From assembly GCF_011734195.1 (NCBI RefSeq), contig NZ_JAANTH010000001.1, positions 558,001-622,000 on the forward strand: DNA of 64,000 nt. The letters are read 5' to 3'. The translations under genes were made by a program, and so were the position numbers. This DNA comes from Halobacterium sp. R2-5 (GTDB lineage: Archaea; Halobacteriota; Halobacteria; Halobacteriales; Halobacteriaceae). Within the stretch, counting starts at the first letter, position 1. The number at the start of each line of letters is the position of its first letter. Shown piece by piece: positions 36,309 to 43,973 of the stretch. The notes under the pieces are model-generated. The model was not told the origin of the DNA, did not search any database, and saw only the letters and a program-made list of their open reading frames with translations.

Positions 36309-36806
36309 TCAGTGCGGCCGAGCGACGTGCCCCAACCGCGTCGTCCCCTCGGGTGTGGTGACGCGGACGTCGAACGCGACGGCGACGACCACCGTCTCCC
36401 CAGCGCGCTCCTGTACGACGACGCCACCGTGCGCTTCACACGAGCCGAACGACCGACCCTCTCCACCGGGACAGTCGACGCGCTCCGCGAGCGCACCGTC
36501 GTACGATACGCTCACGACGACGCCGTCGCCGAGTCTACTCCGCTCGACCGTGCCGAGCCGCGGCGCCAGCGAGTCCTCGACGCGATCGACAGCGGCCTCT
36601 CGGTCCGCCCACGCGGTCCCGGTCGCCGTCTCCGCGGCGTCGTCCGCGATTCGGTCGAGAGCACGCGTAACGTGCTCGCCGTGGCTTTCGTCCACATCCG
36701 CGACCGCGGGCGCGTAGCCGAACTGGAGGTACGCCGCGGCGACCGGGACGAGCGCCAGCGCGGCGACGGCGGCCGCGACGAGCACGAGTTGACCGCGCTC
36801 GCTCAC
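36309..36806 (-). CDS. Pilus-operon small membrane protein (DUF7261-like)
   Basis: 165-residue protein with an N-terminal hydrophobic segment right after a RGQ-type motif (SERGQLVLVAAAVAALALVPV), an arrangement common to the small proteins of haloarchaeal PilB/PilC clusters; I believe this family is DUF7261. The remainder is an extracytoplasmic beta-rich domain with a C-x8-C pair (about residues 115-125). The GTG at 36806 overlaps the preceding stop (GTGA), which decides the start. Last gene of the pilus operon. The role is inferred to be a minor pilin or assembly component. Confidence 0.65.
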   Translation of the reverse strand: MSERGQLVLVAAAVAALALVPVAAAYLQFGYAPAVADVDESHGEHVTRALDRIADDAAETATGTAWADREAAVDRVEDSLAPRLGTVERSRLGDGVVVSVSYDGALAERVDCPGGEGRSFGSCEAHGGVVVQERAGETVVVAVAFDVRVTTPEGTTRLGHVARPH

Positions 36807-37222
36807 GCGTACCACACCCACACTGTGACGCGGCCGTTCCCGGTCGGGACGCGTGCGACACCCACCGCCGCGTTCGACGGCCGGACGTGTCCGACGGCGC
36901 CGTGGGGCGTCCGCACCCGGAACAGCAGGTTGTCCGGGAGAATGCGGTCGACCCGCCGCTCCAGGGAGGCCCGCTCCCGCTCGAACGTCTCCTCGGAGGC
37001 CGCGACCTCCGACAGCCGGGTGGTGTCGCCGTGCTGGGGCGGCTCGTTCGCCAGCACGGTCGCGGCGTCCTGCGCGTACGCGTCGAGCTGTGCCTGCTCA
37101 CTGACGCCGCCCGCGGGCGTGCCGAACGCGAACGCGCTCGCGACGGCGGCCACGAACAGCACACCGACGCCCGCCTCGACGACCGACAGCGAGAGCTGAC
37201 CGCGATTCCTCCGGTCACGCAT
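36803..37222 (-). CDS. Pilus-operon small membrane protein (DUF7262-like)
   Basis: 139-residue protein with a positively charged start (MRDRRNRGQLS) followed by a hydrophobic helix (about residues 12-34), then an extracytoplasmic domain. The pattern K/R-rich head, Q, hydrophobic stretch resembles class III (type IV-like) pilin signals. It overlaps both neighbours. I believe it belongs to the DUF7262 family, known only from haloarchaeal pilus clusters. Function is inferred from context. Confidence 0.6.
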   Translation of the reverse strand: MRDRRNRGQLSLSVVEAGVGVLFVAAVASAFAFGTPAGGVSEQAQLDAYAQDAATVLANEPPQHGDTTRLSEVAASEETFERERASLERRVDRILPDNLLFRVRTPHGAVGHVRPSNAAVGVARVPTGNGRVTVWVWYA

Positions 37223-37877
37223 CGACGGTCACCCCCAGAACTGCCTTCGTCGTCGTCTCCGCGCGATACGTAATCGTCACGCCACCCGGCGCGAGCTCGC
37301 CGTCGCCCTCGAAGGCCAGCGAGACCGTGTCGTACCGGGCGAGTTCGACGTCGTACGAGCCGTCGAGACCTCTCTCGTCGCGGAGGACGACGCGGTCGTT
37401 CGCGCGCACGGTCGTCACGTCCGCGCCGTCGCCGAACGTCAGCGTCGCGTTCGCGGTGCGTCGCGGCAGCGTCACCGTGGTGCCGCTCTCGAACCTCGGC
37501 GAGAGCTCGCGCCGGTCGACGTCTGCGACGAGCACGACGCGACGCATCGTCGCGCCGCCGGTGGGGTCGCCGCGTTCCACGACCGACTCGCCGTCGAGCG
37601 TGACGCGGACGGCGGCGTCACCGGGGAGCCAGTCGTCGCCGAGCCGCGCGCTCGCGGTCTCGACGGCCGCCCGCGAGAGCACGTTCGCGCGCACCGCCAG
37701 CGGGCCGTCCGCGGCGACGAGGCGCTCGGACACGCTACCCGCGAGCCGGCCGTCCTCGGAGTCGGTGTTCGCGCCCGCGAACGCGCTCCCCGCGAGTCCG
37801 ATCGCGGCGCCGACGCTCGTGACGACGAGCAGCAGCGCTATCGCGAGCGCCGGCAGGTTCGCCTGCGCACGCGTCAC
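37215..37877 (-). CDS. Pilus-operon small membrane protein (DUF7263-like)
   Basis: 220-residue protein. The N-terminus MTRAQANLPALAIALLLVVTS has the charged head, A-Q and hydrophobic helix of a pseudopilin-like signal. The rest is a beta-rich extracytoplasmic domain with repeated V-x-L-x-x-D-x-x patterns and no cysteines. ATG overlaps the upstream gene by 4 bp (ATGA-type junction). Role inferred from operon context. Confidence 0.6.
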   Translation of the reverse strand: MTRAQANLPALAIALLLVVTSVGAAIGLAGSAFAGANTDSEDGRLAGSVSERLVAADGPLAVRANVLSRAAVETASARLGDDWLPGDAAVRVTLDGESVVERGDPTGGATMRRVVLVADVDRRELSPRFESGTTVTLPRRTANATLTFGDGADVTTVRANDRVVLRDERGLDGSYDVELARYDTVSLAFEGDGELAPGGVTITYRAETTTKAVLGVTVDA

Positions 37878-38344
37878 GACTCTGCCCCCGCGAGCTCGAC
37901 GACGTACCCGCCCTCGGAGTGCGTTCGCACGCGGACGAGCGCGTCGCTGTCGGTCCAGTTCCCCCGGACGTCTCGCACGCTCTCGGGGAGCACGAGCGGC
38001 GTCTCGCCGCCGACGTCCCCGTGCCCGTGAACGAGCACGAGTCGCTCGCCGTCGGCGGTGACCCGATAGTCGCTGCCGCGAATCGTCGCCGGGAGGCTGA
38101 CGCGGCGCTCCGCGACGACGTCACCCGCGTCGGCTCCCGCGCTCGCCCGTACGGGCACGGCAGCTTCGACGTTCGCGGCCGCGTGCTGGAGCGTGCGCTC
38201 GCCGACCTCGTCGGCCGCCGCGGTGCGCGCGTTCGGGACGACGCCGCCGTACAGCGTCGTCGTCAGGAGCGCGACGAACAGCACGACGATGCCGGCTTCC
38301 AGCGCCTTCCCGACCGCGGGCGCGGCGGCGCGGCTGTCGCTCAC
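37874..38344 (-). CDS. Pilus-operon small membrane protein
   Basis: 156-residue protein with a hydrophobic helix at about residues 15-34 (ALEAGIVVLFVALLTTTLYGG) and a short extracytoplasmic domain. The GTG at 38344 overlaps the upstream gene's stop by 4 bp, which fixes the start; a much longer open frame in this register is antisense-like and not coding. Likely a minor pilin-like component; the family is unnamed to me. Confidence 0.6.
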   Translation of the reverse strand: MSDSRAAAPAVGKALEAGIVVLFVALLTTTLYGGVVPNARTAAADEVGERTLQHAAANVEAAVPVRASAGADAGDVVAERRVSLPATIRGSDYRVTADGERLVLVHGHGDVGGETPLVLPESVRDVRGNWTDSDALVRVRTHSEGGYVVELAGAES

Positions 38345-39045
38345 GTCACCGTCACCCCCGTCTCGTGGACGACGACGTACGCGGTCCGCGACCCCGGGAA
38401 GTCGGCTATCACGCTCGGCGTGCCGTCGCCGTCGACGTCCCGCTGGCTGACGGTGGCGTTCAGCTGCTCGAACTGCTCGCGGACGGCGTCGGTGTGCGCC
38501 GTCTCGACGGCGACGCGGTAGCCGCCGCGCCCGAGGTCCCGGCGGTCGTGGGAGACGTTCGACCGCAGCGTGTACGTCACGCCGCCGGTCGCTGTCCGTG
38601 ATACGTCGCCCTCCAGTGCTGGCACGCTCACGACGAGCACGTCCGGGTCGGCGGTCACGGACACCGGCGTCCGCGTGCGCGACCAGCCGGCGCCGTGCGC
38701 GAGCACGGACCCGGCGAGATAGGTGGCGCCGCGATCGCCGGCGGAGAACCGGAGCGCGTTCGCGTCGACGGTCGCGACGACGCCGCCGCTGTCGAGCACG
38801 CGAACCTCGCGGTCCAGCGTCTCCAGGCTGCCGCTCGTGAACGAGACGGTGCCGCGGCGCACGCCCGTTGTCTCGACGGGCTGGAGCGCCTCGTCGAGGT
38901 CGCCGGCGACCCGCTGGGCGTCGCTGGCGGCGGCGTGCTGGTCGACGACGTTGCCGACGCCGGCGGTCAACAGGCCGAGCGCGACCACGGTCACCCCGAG
39001 CAGGACGGCGACGCCGACGACGTTCGACTGCGCGCGACCGCTCAC
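38341..39045 (-). CDS. Pilin/flagellin-N-terminal-like protein of the pilus operon
   Basis: 234-residue protein beginning MSGRAQSNVVGVAVLLGVTVVALG, which is the archaeal type IV pilin N-terminal pattern (charged head, then S-N-V-V-G and a 20-residue hydrophobic helix), so it is probably processed and exported. The extracytoplasmic part is beta-rich with Asn-x-Ser/Thr sites. The GTG at 39045 overlaps the pilC stop (ATGCTGTGAGC). Similar proteins are annotated DUF7289 in haloarchaea. Confidence 0.7.
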   Translation of the reverse strand: MSGRAQSNVVGVAVLLGVTVVALGLLTAGVGNVVDQHAAASDAQRVAGDLDEALQPVETTGVRRGTVSFTSGSLETLDREVRVLDSGGVVATVDANALRFSAGDRGATYLAGSVLAHGAGWSRTRTPVSVTADPDVLVVSVPALEGDVSRTATGGVTYTLRSNVSHDRRDLGRGGYRVAVETAHTDAVREQFEQLNATVSQRDVDGDGTPSVIADFPGSRTAYVVVHETGVTVT

Positions 39046-40886
39046 AGCATCCCCACCCCCGCGAAGACGGCATACGCGAACGCCACCAGGAGCCCCGAGT
39101 GCAGGAGCGCGTCGTACCGGCCGCGGCTCGCGGCGCCCGCGAACCACCCGCAGGAGAGCATCGTCGCCTGCGTCACGAGGTAGAACCGGTAGCGGTCGCG
39201 TTCGAGGTCGACCGCGTCCGGGTCGATGGCGAGCCCGCCGGCGCTGGCGGCGTTCGACACCGACGACAGCTGCGCGAAGCTGTCGAGGACCGAGAGGTTC
39301 ACGGCGACCGTGATGCCGACGACGAGGACGGCGGTCGTCCACCCGACCGCGACGTAGACGAGCAGCCGCGAGCGCAGCGCGCGCTTCTCGTGGTAGAGCC
39401 GCCCGACTTCCGCCTGCAGCGCCTCGAAGGCGGCGTCGGCGTCGCTGCCAGCGTCGAGCGCACCGGAGACGAGCCCGACGGTCTGGGCGGCGAGCTGGGT
39501 GTCGACGCGCTCGACGAACCGGTCGAGGGCGGCCGCGCGCACGTCCTCGCCGCGCGTGGCGACGCCGAGGTTGAACGCGAGGTCCCGGACGTCCGGGTTC
39601 AGCGGGCCGGCGTCGACGTCGCGGGCGACGCGCTCGACGGCCTCCCCGAACGGCCGCCCGAGGCTGACGTGCCCGGAGACGGCGTGGACGAAGTCCTGGA
39701 TCTCGCGGTCTTTCGCGTCGTCGATGCGTGCACGCCGGGCCGCCACGAGACCGACCGGAACGGTGAACGCGACGTACGCCAGCAGGGCGACGTTCGCCGG
39801 CCGGAATCCGCCCTCCCAGAGCGCGGCGCCGACCGCGAGCGCGGGCAGGGCGAGGACGACGGCGGCGTCGGCGGGGTTCCGTGTGGCGTTCGCGAGCACG
39901 CCGAGCCCCGACGAGCGCCGGTGGCCGCTCCAAGCGAACCCGCGCGGCCGCATCGACTCCACGATGTAGGCGGCGAGCGCGCCGACGACGAGCACGAACC
40001 CGCCGCTGCCGTACACGAGCAGCTCGCGAACGGTCGCGGTCCCGACCGGCGTCGCGACGGTCCGTCCGAGTCCGGGCGCGAGCACGCTCAGGACGGTAGC
40101 GACGATGACCAGGAGCGCGGGGAGCACGAGCAACACGATGAACAGCTCGGCGACGAGCTCGAGGAAGCCGGCGGCGCGCTCGCGGGTGCGTTCGCGGCTG
40201 TTCGCGAGCATCCGCGATTCGAGTTCGAGGTACTGCGCGACCGCGTCCGGGCCCTGGGCGGCGTGCTCGCGGAGCTTCAGGAGGAACGGTGCGAGTAGCT
40301 CCCGGCTCGGCGTGTCGCGGGCGACGACGCGCAGTCCGCGGTCGACGCTCCCCGTGAGTTCGGCGGTGTTGAGGACGTCCTGGAACGCGGCCGCGGTCTC
40401 GCCGTACGCGGCCGGCCGGTCGGCGACCCGCGAGAGCAGTTCGCGCTCGTCCGTAGTGCCGGAGGCGAGCACGGAGAGGTAGCGGACGGCGCCGGGGAGC
40501 GTGCCCGCGATGTCCGAGCGGCGGCTGCGGGCGCGCCACCCGAGGTAGTGGCCGCCGAGCCGTACGGTAGCGTGTTTCGCGACGACGCCCGTCGGCAGCC
40601 CGACGACGACCGCGGCGGTGAGCGACGGCGTGAACGGTGACGGTTCGACGACGGGGCCGAGCGATTCTGGCGGGAATAGGAGCGCGACGGCCGTCGCAGC
40701 GAGCGCGCCGCCGGCCGCGAACGCCAGCCAGGACGCGCCGTAGACGCGCGCGAGGAAGACGTCGAAGCTCACGGTCAGCCGGCTCGCGCGGTAGCGCTTC
40801 CGGTCGGCGTCGTGGCGCGAGCGGTCGGCTTTGCGCGCGAACAGCGCGTACAGCGCGCGGTCAAGGACGCCAAGCGTCGCGCTCAC
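39042..40886 (-). CDS. pilC: Type II secretion/pilus assembly membrane protein PilC (TadC-like)
   Basis: 614-residue polytopic membrane platform protein with two T2SSF-type domains. Blocks such as PGAVRYLSVLASGTTDERELL (about residues 130-150), and the later IQDFVHAVSGHVSLGRPFGEAVERVARD (about 393-420) are the paired conserved segments of the GspF/TadC family; helices cluster at about 55-75, 245-275, 290-310, 340-385, 510-535 and 570-610. It follows pilB by 19 bp. It should be the inner-membrane platform driven by the PilB ATPase. Confidence 0.88.
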   Translation of the reverse strand: MSATLGVLDRALYALFARKADRSRHDADRKRYRASRLTVSFDVFLARVYGASWLAFAAGGALAATAVALLFPPESLGPVVEPSPFTPSLTAAVVVGLPTGVVAKHATVRLGGHYLGWRARSRRSDIAGTLPGAVRYLSVLASGTTDERELLSRVADRPAAYGETAAAFQDVLNTAELTGSVDRGLRVVARDTPSRELLAPFLLKLREHAAQGPDAVAQYLELESRMLANSRERTRERAAGFLELVAELFIVLLVLPALLVIVATVLSVLAPGLGRTVATPVGTATVRELLVYGSGGFVLVVGALAAYIVESMRPRGFAWSGHRRSSGLGVLANATRNPADAAVVLALPALAVGAALWEGGFRPANVALLAYVAFTVPVGLVAARRARIDDAKDREIQDFVHAVSGHVSLGRPFGEAVERVARDVDAGPLNPDVRDLAFNLGVATRGEDVRAAALDRFVERVDTQLAAQTVGLVSGALDAGSDADAAFEALQAEVGRLYHEKRALRSRLLVYVAVGWTTAVLVVGITVAVNLSVLDSFAQLSSVSNAASAGGLAIDPDAVDLERDRYRFYLVTQATMLSCGWFAGAASRGRYDALLHSGLLVAFAYAVFAGVGML

Positions 40887-40905
40887 GGCTCGTCCTCCGG
40901 CCGCA

Positions 40906-43047
40906 TCACTCGCTGGCCCTCCGCTGGAGGCGTTCGACGGTCGCGGTCTCGTCCGTCCGGAGGTCCGACAGCAGCCCGAACAGCTCGTCGAACTCCGAGA
41001 CGTCCTCGCGGTCGAGGTACTCGACGTACCGCCGCTTCTTCGCGAACTCGTCGCGGACGTCCTCGACCGGGCGGTCCGTGCGCTCGGCGAGCTGGTCGAG
41101 GAAGCGCACGTCGTCCGCGCCGGCGAAGTCGAAGCCGCCGTCGGGAACCCGCTCCAGTATCCGGCGGTAGTGGACTTCGCTGCCGTCCTTCTCGACGGTT
41201 TCGGTGTCGCTGCCGGGCTCGCCGACGAGCTCCACGATCTCGCCGACGTAGCGCTCGCCGTCGACGTGCCGCGGGAAGACGACGAGGTCGACCTCGCGGA
41301 GGAGGTACGCGGGCACGCCCTGCTCGATGGCGCGGTTGACGAGCGTCTCGACGCCCTCGGCGTGCGTGGTGCCGACGACGCCGTGCCCGGTATTCAGGAC
41401 GTTCGCGAAGCTCTCGAAGCTCTCCTCGGTGTTGATCTCCGCGATGACCTCTACGTCGGGGTTCAGGTAGTTCGTCTCGGTCATCAGGTCCGCCATGGAG
41501 ACCCGCTTGAACTCGCGCTCGTGGTCGCGCGTCGTCAGCGAGACGCCGGTCTCGTGGGGGAGTCGGACCTCCCGGGACCCCTCGTCGATGCTGATGGGGC
41601 GGTCGTCGAACGGGACGAACGGCATGTGGGCGTTCATCAGCGTCGTCTTCCCGACGCCCGTGGGGCCGGAGAACAGGACGACGCCGTGGTGCTCGTAGAC
41701 CATCCACAGCAGCGCGACGACGTCGACGGAGACGGTGTCCTGCTGGAGCAGGTCGACGGGCGTCAGCGCCTCGGCGGCCTGCTTCCGGATGGAGACGTGC
41801 GGGCCGTCCTCGCTGATGACGGGGAGCGCGACCGCGCAGCGAATCGTGACGTCCGCTTCGACTTCCGCGGGTTCGAGGTTCACTTTCGCGGAGGGATTCG
41901 AGGCGTTCAGCTCGACGCCGTCGCGGGCGGCGAGCTGGGTGACGAGGTTGACGAAGCGCTGCTCGTCGTCCAGCGAGAGGTTCGTCGGCAGCCGTTCGGC
42001 GGACGCGCTGAGCCGGCCGCGGGGGACGACTTTCACGCGCTCGCCGACGGCGTTGGCCTCGACGTCTTCGAGGCGGTCGTCGCGGACGGGGACGGTGAGT
42101 TCGCCGTCGCCGACGAAGTCCCGGAGCACGTAGTACGTGAGGTCGTCGAGGCGGTCGTCGCTGAACCGGCGACCGACGGGCGGCACCGCGAGCCCGTACT
42201 CGGCGAGCGCGGCGCGCAGGCGGTGTCTGGTGGCGTCGAGCCACGCTCGCGTGTTGCGGACGGTGAGCCGGCGCGTGAGGAATGTGCGGGCGCGGTCGGC
42301 GACGAACTCCGCGCGGCCGTCCTCGTCGCCGAGCAGGCCCTCGACGTTAGCCTCCCAGATGCGGGACTTGCACTCGTCGATGAGGTCGTCGTCGCCGGGG
42401 AGGCGGTCGGGCTCGCGGACCGCGTACTTGGTGTCGAAGGCGTCCCGGCCGAGGACGTGCTCGCGGTAGACGACGACGGGCACGTCGAATCCGCGGAACG
42501 GGACGGTGTAGCGGGCGAGGCGCTCGGAGAGGAAGCGGTCGAGGTGCGGCGGGCTCGCCGGGAGGTCGGTGCTCGCGGGCGCGTACTCGCTGGTGTGGAC
42601 GACCAGCGAGTCGGCCGCGGCGTCGGCGACTTCGACGCCGTCGTCGAGCGCGAGCGGCGTGAGCTCGCCGAGCCCGCGGAGCTCGCAGAGCGCGTGGAAC
42701 TCGACGCGCCGGCGGGCGGCCCGCGAGCAGTCGGTGAGTCGGGCGAGCACGCGGCGGTGTTTCTCGCCGAGGCCGGCGGCGACGCGCTCTCGGGTCCCCT
42801 CGCGGGTGCGCGGGCGGGAGAGCTGTGCGTCCGCGAAGTAGTCGGTGACGCGGTCGAGCGCGGTCTCGTCGCCGGCGCCGAGCGGCGGCGTCCGGGCGTC
42901 GTACGCGAACCCGCCGTCGCGCTCGACGACGGTGACGACGACGCCGGGGTGGATCTCGTACTGGCTGCGGACCGCTGGTGCGTACCACGCGTCCGGGTCG
43001 TCCGGCGGCACCGGCGACGGGACGGCGTGGGCGGCGAGCGCTGACAT
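40906..43047 (-). CDS. pilB: Type IV pilus/type II secretion ATPase PilB (TadA/VirB11-like)
   Basis: 713-residue cytoplasmic motor ATPase. The N-terminal 350 residues are the long archaeal extension; the C-terminal half is the T2SSE domain with Walker A GPTGVGKTTLMN, the Asp box around ISIDEGSREV, Walker B VEVIAEINTEES and the His box GVVGTTHAEGVETLVNRA. The helicase-like R of the usual VIGEIRG is replaced by N-T, a feature I associate with the haloarchaeal PilB group. It is the first gene of a seven-gene operon, with a promoter at 43065-43078. Confidence 0.92.
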   Translation of the reverse strand: MSALAAHAVPSPVPPDDPDAWYAPAVRSQYEIHPGVVVTVVERDGGFAYDARTPPLGAGDETALDRVTDYFADAQLSRPRTREGTRERVAAGLGEKHRRVLARLTDCSRAARRRVEFHALCELRGLGELTPLALDDGVEVADAAADSLVVHTSEYAPASTDLPASPPHLDRFLSERLARYTVPFRGFDVPVVVYREHVLGRDAFDTKYAVREPDRLPGDDDLIDECKSRIWEANVEGLLGDEDGRAEFVADRARTFLTRRLTVRNTRAWLDATRHRLRAALAEYGLAVPPVGRRFSDDRLDDLTYYVLRDFVGDGELTVPVRDDRLEDVEANAVGERVKVVPRGRLSASAERLPTNLSLDDEQRFVNLVTQLAARDGVELNASNPSAKVNLEPAEVEADVTIRCAVALPVISEDGPHVSIRKQAAEALTPVDLLQQDTVSVDVVALLWMVYEHHGVVLFSGPTGVGKTTLMNAHMPFVPFDDRPISIDEGSREVRLPHETGVSLTTRDHEREFKRVSMADLMTETNYLNPDVEVIAEINTEESFESFANVLNTGHGVVGTTHAEGVETLVNRAIEQGVPAYLLREVDLVVFPRHVDGERYVGEIVELVGEPGSDTETVEKDGSEVHYRRILERVPDGGFDFAGADDVRFLDQLAERTDRPVEDVRDEFAKKRRYVEYLDREDVSEFDELFGLLSDLRTDETATVERLQRRASE

Positions 43048-43064
43048 TACGAGCTACTGCTTCG

Positions 43065-43078
43065 CTACTTAATTTAAA
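43065..43078 (-). promoter_or_regulatory. TATA box of the pilus operon
   Basis: AGTTTAAATTAAGT on the minus strand, an AT-rich island 18-31 bp upstream of the pilB start, fitting a strong haloarchaeal TATA box with a leaderless or nearly leaderless transcript. Confidence 0.6.
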
Positions 43079-43163
43079 CTCTCGTAAATAGTGGTAAACT
43101 TGCGCCGAGTGGCCCGAGTGAACCGTTCGCGAGACCTATGCTGTCAACACCGCAAACAACGGC

Positions 43164-43526
43164 GTGGTTCGGAACCGACGCGCCCCGTCGGTCGCCCTCC
43201 TCTGCGTGCTCGCGGTTTCGCTGGCCGCCGCGACGCTCGCGGACCCTCAGGAACCGACCGGCGGCAGCGGCACCGACTCCCAGTCCGGCGACGGCGGCGA
43301 CGGACTGGGCAACCCCGAGCCGGTGGACGGCGACGGCCCCTTTCGTACGAGCCCGCCGTGCGTTCCGCTGCTCGCAACGCCCACGGCCGCCTTCGGAATC
43401 CTCGGATTCGCGGGCCTCCTCGGCCTGGTCGCGTACCGCCGCGACGGCGTCGTCCCCGCACTCGTCGTCGTGTTCGTCACTCGGAGCAGTGACTTCCATA
43501 CGCCTTCTTCGCCCCACCGCGTTTAG
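43164..43526 (+). CDS. Small membrane protein, possibly a truncated DUF4129-type protein
   Basis: 120 residues: signal-like helix (about residues 8-27), a Gly/Ser/Asp-rich linker, and a second helix (about 71-105, LATPTAAFGILGFAGLLGLVAYRR). This beginning resembles the first part of haloarchaeal DUF4129 membrane proteins, which continue for several hundred residues; here the frame ends after VVVFVTRSSDF. An inverted repeat GTCACT/AGTGAC at 43476-43493 marks the point where similarity to that family would stop. It may therefore be a remnant; it lies just upstream of tRNA-Ser. Confidence 0.5.
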   Translation: MVRNRRAPSVALLCVLAVSLAAATLADPQEPTGGSGTDSQSGDGGDGLGNPEPVDGDGPFRTSPPCVPLLATPTAAFGILGFAGLLGLVAYRRDGVVPALVVVFVTRSSDFHTPSSPHRV

Positions 43527-43599
43527 TGATACATGTTGACACGATTACTCCTCCGCCAATCGTAATCCCTAAATCCGACAACGGCGTTTCTCGGGACGA

Positions 43600-43684
43600 G
43601 CCGAGGTAGCCTAGCCTGGCCAAGGCGGTTGCTTCGAGAGCAACTGTCCTCACGGACTCAGGAGTTCAAATCTCCTCCTCGGCG
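43600..43684 (+). tRNA. tRNA-Ser (anticodon CGA)
   Basis: 85-nt class II cloverleaf with a long variable arm. Acceptor GCCGAGG pairs with CCTCGGC, discriminator G; the anticodon stem GTTGC/GCAAC carries loop TTCGAGA, anticodon CGA; the variable arm is TGTCCTCACGGACTCA; the T-arm is GGAG-TTCAAAT-CTCC. Its last 21 bp are repeated exactly at 43806-43826. Confidence 0.93.
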
Positions 43685-43748
43685 CTTCTCCGAGCACAAC
43701 GTCGCGGACCTCCGGGTCCGCGACTCGCGCAGGAATCGCGGACGAGCG

Positions 43749-43826
43749 GGAGATTTGAACCCTGCAAGACGCAGCGCGAACGCAGTGAGCGACCGTCTTG
43801 CTCCGGTTCAAATCTCCTCCTCGGCG
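43749..43826. other. Att-like duplicate of the tRNA-Ser 3' end with an inverted copy
   Basis: The 21 bp at 43806-43826 are identical to the 3' end of tRNA-Ser (43664-43684), a direct repeat 142 bp apart. In addition, 43749-43761 (GGAGATTTGAACC) is the perfect inverse of 43805-43817 (GGTTCAAATCTCC), and CAAGAC (43765-43770) pairs with GTCTTG (43795-43800), forming a long hairpin. Direct repeats of a tRNA 3' end are the footprint of integrase-mediated insertion (attL/attR); no integrase lies between them, so an element was probably lost. Confidence 0.6.
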
Positions 43827-43973
43827 TCTGCGACTCGCTGCGCTCCTCGCTCACTACGTTCGCTGTGGTGCTTGCGTCGTCTCGACTGCCGAGCGCGCCG
43901 CCCCTTTCAGTCCCGCCACGTGTGGGTAGTTCTCGCTGATAGGGCCGGCCGCGAAAATCAGTAACGAGTCGCG

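Noticed and set aside
40831-43044. 737-residue plus-strand frame opposite pilB
   Set aside because: Low-complexity Val/Arg/Asp composition with no motif; pilB on the other strand has complete Walker motifs.
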